From Anaeroglomus sp040306945 (GTDB taxonomy: Bacteria > Planctomycetota > Phycisphaerae > Sedimentisphaerales > Anaerohalosphaeraceae), in assembly GCA_040306945.1 (NCBI GenBank), contig JAWRKM010000003.1, positions 102,791-166,790 on the forward strand: DNA of 64,000 bases, written 5' to 3'. A program made the translations under genes and the position numbers. Of the stretch, positions 61,142 through 64,000 are shown in pieces (the stretch's first letter is position 1; each line of letters begins with the position of its first letter). The notes beneath the pieces were generated by a model. That model worked only from the letters and a program-made list of their open reading frames with translations, had not been told where the DNA came from and made no database searches.

Positions 61142-63148
61142 TTATCGCGCAAACAGCCGCGTCATAAATTCCTCAAAAGGTATCAAGGTACTCAGCATCA
61201 GGATTACCGCAATCAGGATGTAGAGTACATACTGTTGTATCATGCCATGCTGGAATCGACGAAACCAGCCAAACCATCTCTCAATCCTGCTTCCAAAAGG
61301 CAGCAGCACCTTATCCAGAACCGCATCATCCACATGGCTGTGCATCTGTGCCACACGGGGAAAGACGCCTTCGATATGCGGCTGATGCATCCGGGGACGC
61401 AGCACCCAATTGAATAAGGCCACAATCATCTGGGCCAGCGAAGACGCCGTATATTGAATCCGGCTGGTCGGGGCGACATAGCCGCAATCCCAGGTCACCG
61501 TGGAACGCAGAGGCGGATGATGCAGCCCCAGGGCCAGCGACAATACCGCAAACAAAGCTATCAGCACGATAGACAGAACACTGATGGCTTCCAGCGGAGC
61601 TGCCATACAGACACCAGGCGACATAAGATCCGAATCCAGCATCCAGACGGCAATCGCAGAATCCAGAACTGGACTCAGCAAAATCGGCACGATGCCAATG
61701 ACCGCACAGCAGACAGCAAGCACAATCATCGGTCCTCGCATCGAAAACGGGGCCTCGTGGGGGTTCATCGCAGCCAAGGAACGCGGACTGCCAAGAAAGA
61801 CAACACTAAAGACTTTTACAAAACAGGCCACTGCCAGCGCCCCGATCATCGCCAGCACAGGTACAACAAGAACCGCCGCCGACCCAGCGGTCCCATCCGA
61901 AGACATCGCTCCCAGCAAGCCCAGATAGACAAATAATTCACTGATGAAGCCGTTCAGCGGCGGCAGCCCGCAGATGGCAACCGCACCCACCAGAAACATC
62001 GCCGCAGTCCATGGCATGGCTTTGGCCAGCCCGCCAAGATGATCAATCTGGCGGGTATGGGTACTATGTACAACCGAGCCGGCACATAAAAACAACAATG
62101 CCTTGAAAAGGCTGTGATTCCAGACATGCAGCAGACACCCGGCCAGTCCCAGCACAACCCATTCGGGCCGGTCCAGCGACCGCCCCAGCATCGCCAGACC
62201 AAGGCCCATCAGAATAATACCGATATTTTCGACACTATGATAGGCCAGCAGGCGTTTGAGGTCATGCTGACCGATGGCAAAGACAACGCCAAGTAATCCA
62301 CTGACGGCACCCAGCAGCAGAATCAGCCCGCCCCAGACCGCAGGCGGATCAGACAGCAGCCACAAAAATCGCACCAGGCCGTAAATGCCCATCTTGAGCA
62401 CCACCCCCGACAGCATCGCCGAGACATGACTGGGAGCATTGGCGTGCGCTCCAGGCAGCCAGAAATGAAACGGCATAACACCTGCCTTAAGCCCAAATCC
62501 AACCAGCGCCATAACAAACAGGATGTTCATCACCGGCAGACTGAGGACATCATGAGCGACCGGTGTCAGCGTATATGACCCCGTAGCCCATCGCCACAGG
62601 GCAAACATGCCAAACAAAGTCAGTGTGCCAATATGCGTGGCAATCAGATAGATCCAGCCCGCTTGCTGGCACTCGGTTTTTTCATCTTCTGTCGAGACCA
62701 GAAAAAATGCCGCAAGGGCCATCACTTCCCACCCGAACAAAAAGGCCATTGCATGTCGGCTGATAACCAATAGCGCCATCCCCGCCGTCAGCAAACCCCA
62801 GAACAAGCGAAGTTTCCGGCCATTGTGCGGATACTCCTGCTGGGACCAGTAGCCAAGGCTGTAAATCGCCCCCAGCCCGCCCATCAAAAAAATCGGAAAC
62901 AGAAAAAAAGCACTGAGAGCATCAAGGCCAACAAAGGAATATCCCACCGCTTGCCAGGGGAAATGAATAATTGGATTATGCTGTGTGAATAAGCCCCCCG
63001 CAGCACCACTCAATCCTGAAATCGCGGCAAGTATCATAAACCCAGCGGACAATCTCTGCACCCAGACTGATGACCGCGACAGACCTAGTCCCGGCAGACC
63101 GCTGGCGGCTGCAAGACCAATTGCTATCAGGATCAGGGATAAAGCCAT
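61142..63148 (-). CDS. HyfB/NuoL-like antiporter-type subunit, paralogue 2
   Basis: 668 residues from the ATG at 63148, seven bases after AAGGA. Same architecture as its neighbour: FLFGWEVMALAAFF, GFGLKAGVMPFHFWLPGAHANAPSHVSA, HDLKRLLAYHSVENIGIIL, and C-terminal WDCGYVAPTSRIQYTASSLAQM. The key Glu and Lys residues are kept, so it should also move protons. First structural gene of the operon. Two HyfB-type and one HyfF-type subunits in one complex would raise the number of pumping sites to three. Confidence 0.9.
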   Translation of the reverse strand: MALSLILIAIGLAAASGLPGLGLSRSSVWVQRLSAGFMILAAISGLSGAAGGLFTQHNPIIHFPWQAVGYSFVGLDALSAFFLFPIFLMGGLGAIYSLGYWSQQEYPHNGRKLRLFWGLLTAGMALLVISRHAMAFLFGWEVMALAAFFLVSTEDEKTECQQAGWIYLIATHIGTLTLFGMFALWRWATGSYTLTPVAHDVLSLPVMNILFVMALVGFGLKAGVMPFHFWLPGAHANAPSHVSAMLSGVVLKMGIYGLVRFLWLLSDPPAVWGGLILLLGAVSGLLGVVFAIGQHDLKRLLAYHSVENIGIILMGLGLAMLGRSLDRPEWVVLGLAGCLLHVWNHSLFKALLFLCAGSVVHSTHTRQIDHLGGLAKAMPWTAAMFLVGAVAICGLPPLNGFISELFVYLGLLGAMSSDGTAGSAAVLVVPVLAMIGALAVACFVKVFSVVFLGSPRSLAAMNPHEAPFSMRGPMIVLAVCCAVIGIVPILLSPVLDSAIAVWMLDSDLMSPGVCMAAPLEAISVLSIVLIALFAVLSLALGLHHPPLRSTVTWDCGYVAPTSRIQYTASSLAQMIVALFNWVLRPRMHQPHIEGVFPRVAQMHSHVDDAVLDKVLLPFGSRIERWFGWFRRFQHGMIQQYVLYILIAVILMLSTLIPFEEFMTRLFAR

Positions 63149-63197
63149 CAATGCATCCTTTCAGGCCGGCAATCCATCGGCATCCGTTCTCTTCCAA

Positions 63198-63905
63198 TCA
63201 TTTGGCCTGACCATTCGGAGTCGCAGGAGCTGTGGGCAGCAGGGCTTCGGCACGCGCCAAAGTTTCCATCAATTCCTCACGAGAGGCCTGACGTTTCAGG
63301 GCCGCCTTGAATTCCTGATTTTGCAGAACAAACCCCAGACGCGACAGCATATGCAGGTGCGCCCGAACGGTCGGGCTGGTTAGCGTAAATAACGTACCGA
63401 CCGGCTGACCGTCAATCGCGTGAAAATCAATCGGGTGATCGAGGAAACACAAGGCCATACTAGGCTTTGAGACATGCAGAACAACTGGATTCCGGACATG
63501 CGGTATCGCAATCCCGTCTCCGATACCGGTCGAACCGAGCGTTTCACGAGCCATTAGCACCTGATACAAAAATTCTCGGTCCACTTCCTCCGGAAGATTC
63601 AGCACGTCAACAATTGCCCGCAAAACGGACGGCTTGTCGTTGCCGCCAACGCGATAATAAATCCCTCCGGCCTTTAACGCATCCGTCAAACTGGGCAACG
63701 GTGTTTTATTGGGGTCCACTTCCTTAAAAATCTCCGGTGATACTTGAATCCGCCGGGAGGTAGCCCAATCCAGCAATTCGGATCGGTTGAATCGGAATTG
63801 TTCATTGATTCGATAAAACGGAATCGCTTCCTGCTTAATCCAGCGATAAATCGTTTTTTCAGAAACATTTAACAGCGCCGCTGTATCTTTTACTGACAAT
63901 TGCAT
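63198..63905 (-). CDS. HTH-EIIA(Ntr) fusion, probable regulator
   Basis: 235 residues. Residues ~1-52 form an excisionase/MerR-like helix-turn-helix (MQLSVKDTAALLNVSEKTIYRWIKQEAIPFYRI). Residues ~70-215 form a PTS EIIA/PtsN domain with the phosphorylatable His136 in GIAIPHVRNP. So phosphorylation state may steer DNA binding. It precedes the hydrogenase-like operon by 49 bases on the same strand and is probably its first gene. GGAG lies eight bases before the ATG. Free-standing PtsN is usually only about 150 residues. Confidence 0.85.
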   Translation of the reverse strand: MQLSVKDTAALLNVSEKTIYRWIKQEAIPFYRINEQFRFNRSELLDWATSRRIQVSPEIFKEVDPNKTPLPSLTDALKAGGIYYRVGGNDKPSVLRAIVDVLNLPEEVDREFLYQVLMARETLGSTGIGDGIAIPHVRNPVVLHVSKPSMALCFLDHPIDFHAIDGQPVGTLFTLTSPTVRAHLHMLSRLGFVLQNQEFKAALKRQASREELMETLARAEALLPTAPATPNGQAK

Positions 63906-64000
63906 TTATGACTCTCCACAGTAATATTTGCCCTTCATAGGACACCATAGAATTTTAGTATTGTATGTCCAAGAATGTCAATATAAATCCAAAAATGACA
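63906..64000. other. Upstream region of the HTH-EIIA operon
   Basis: 95 AT-rich bases to the window end. They contain no ORF. The region presumably includes the operon promoter, but I cannot place convincing -35/-10 boxes. Confidence 0.3.

Noticed and set aside
1..64000. tRNA, rRNA, CRISPR, prophage, attachment sites, replication origin
   Set aside because: No cloverleaf-like T-loop, rRNA core, spaced direct-repeat array, integrase or dnaA-box cluster was recognised by eye. Tools such as tRNAscan-SE could overturn this for tRNAs.

Overview
The window looks like chromosomal DNA of a heterotrophic Planctomycetota bacterium, probably of the Phycisphaerae. The reasons are indirect: a protein with a PEP-CTERM sorting signal, a secreted protein ending in a dockerin-like Ca-binding repeat, a Vibrio-TonB2-like energising complex (DUF3450, TtpC, ExbB, ExbD, TonB, TPR), several lipoprotein GH105 enzymes, and a non-catalytic group-4 hydrogenase-like complex. 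Base composition is about 50% GC and I see no sign of a recent island. There is no rRNA, tRNA, CRISPR array, prophage or intact insertion sequence.

Layout. 1-2.2 kb: a divergent partial gene, an ECF sigma factor with a membrane partner, and lexA preceded by an overlapping ORF. 2.2-11.1 kb (minus strand): one pectin/unsaturated-uronate operon, kdgR - GH105/DUF4861 fusion - kduI - kduD - GH105 - kdgK - GH105 - eda, led by a promoter that overlaps an inverted-repeat operator. It encodes the whole route from unsaturated galacturonate to pyruvate plus glyceraldehyde-3-phosphate. 11.2-17.1 kb: an orphan histidine kinase, an atypical pseudopilin, a chorismatase/RidA-fold protein, purH and a beta-propeller protein. 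17.2-26.6 kb (minus): a complete F-type ATP synthase operon (atpZ-I-B-E-F-H-A-G-D-C) led by a HEAT-repeat gene. 26.7-32.8 kb: nadD, the ppx-ppk1 polyphosphate pair and a phosphofructokinase with an altered active-site loop. 32.9-42.9 kb (minus): a TonB2-type energising operon and a TPR-lipoprotein/TonB-dependent-receptor operon. 43.3-51.3 kb (minus): YibE/F, alkaline phosphatase, a PEP-CTERM protein, a secreted dockerin protein, and a glycosyltransferase/metallophosphoesterase pair. 51.5-53.4 kb: a small unknown gene and an rRNA methyltransferase. 53.5-63.9 kb (minus): an eight-gene operon for a hydrogenase-4-like membrane complex whose large subunit has lost the NiFe ligands, headed by an HTH-EIIA fusion.

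How it fits together. The main unifying signal is a family of 11-bp-periodic repeats (GTTAG-type on the plus strand, CTAAC-type on the coding strand). They lie upstream of ppx-ppk1, the TonB-complex operon, the receptor operon, the dockerin protein and the glycosyltransferase/phosphoesterase operon. At three of these promoters four repeats end exactly 10 bp before an extended -10 box. This is the geometry of PhoB/PhoP-activated promoters, and the genes downstream (polyphosphate, TonB uptake, possible lipid remodelling), with alkaline phosphatase nearby, fit a phosphate-starvation regulon that would fill much of 30-51 kb.

No database search was possible. Family names come from recognised motifs and gene order.
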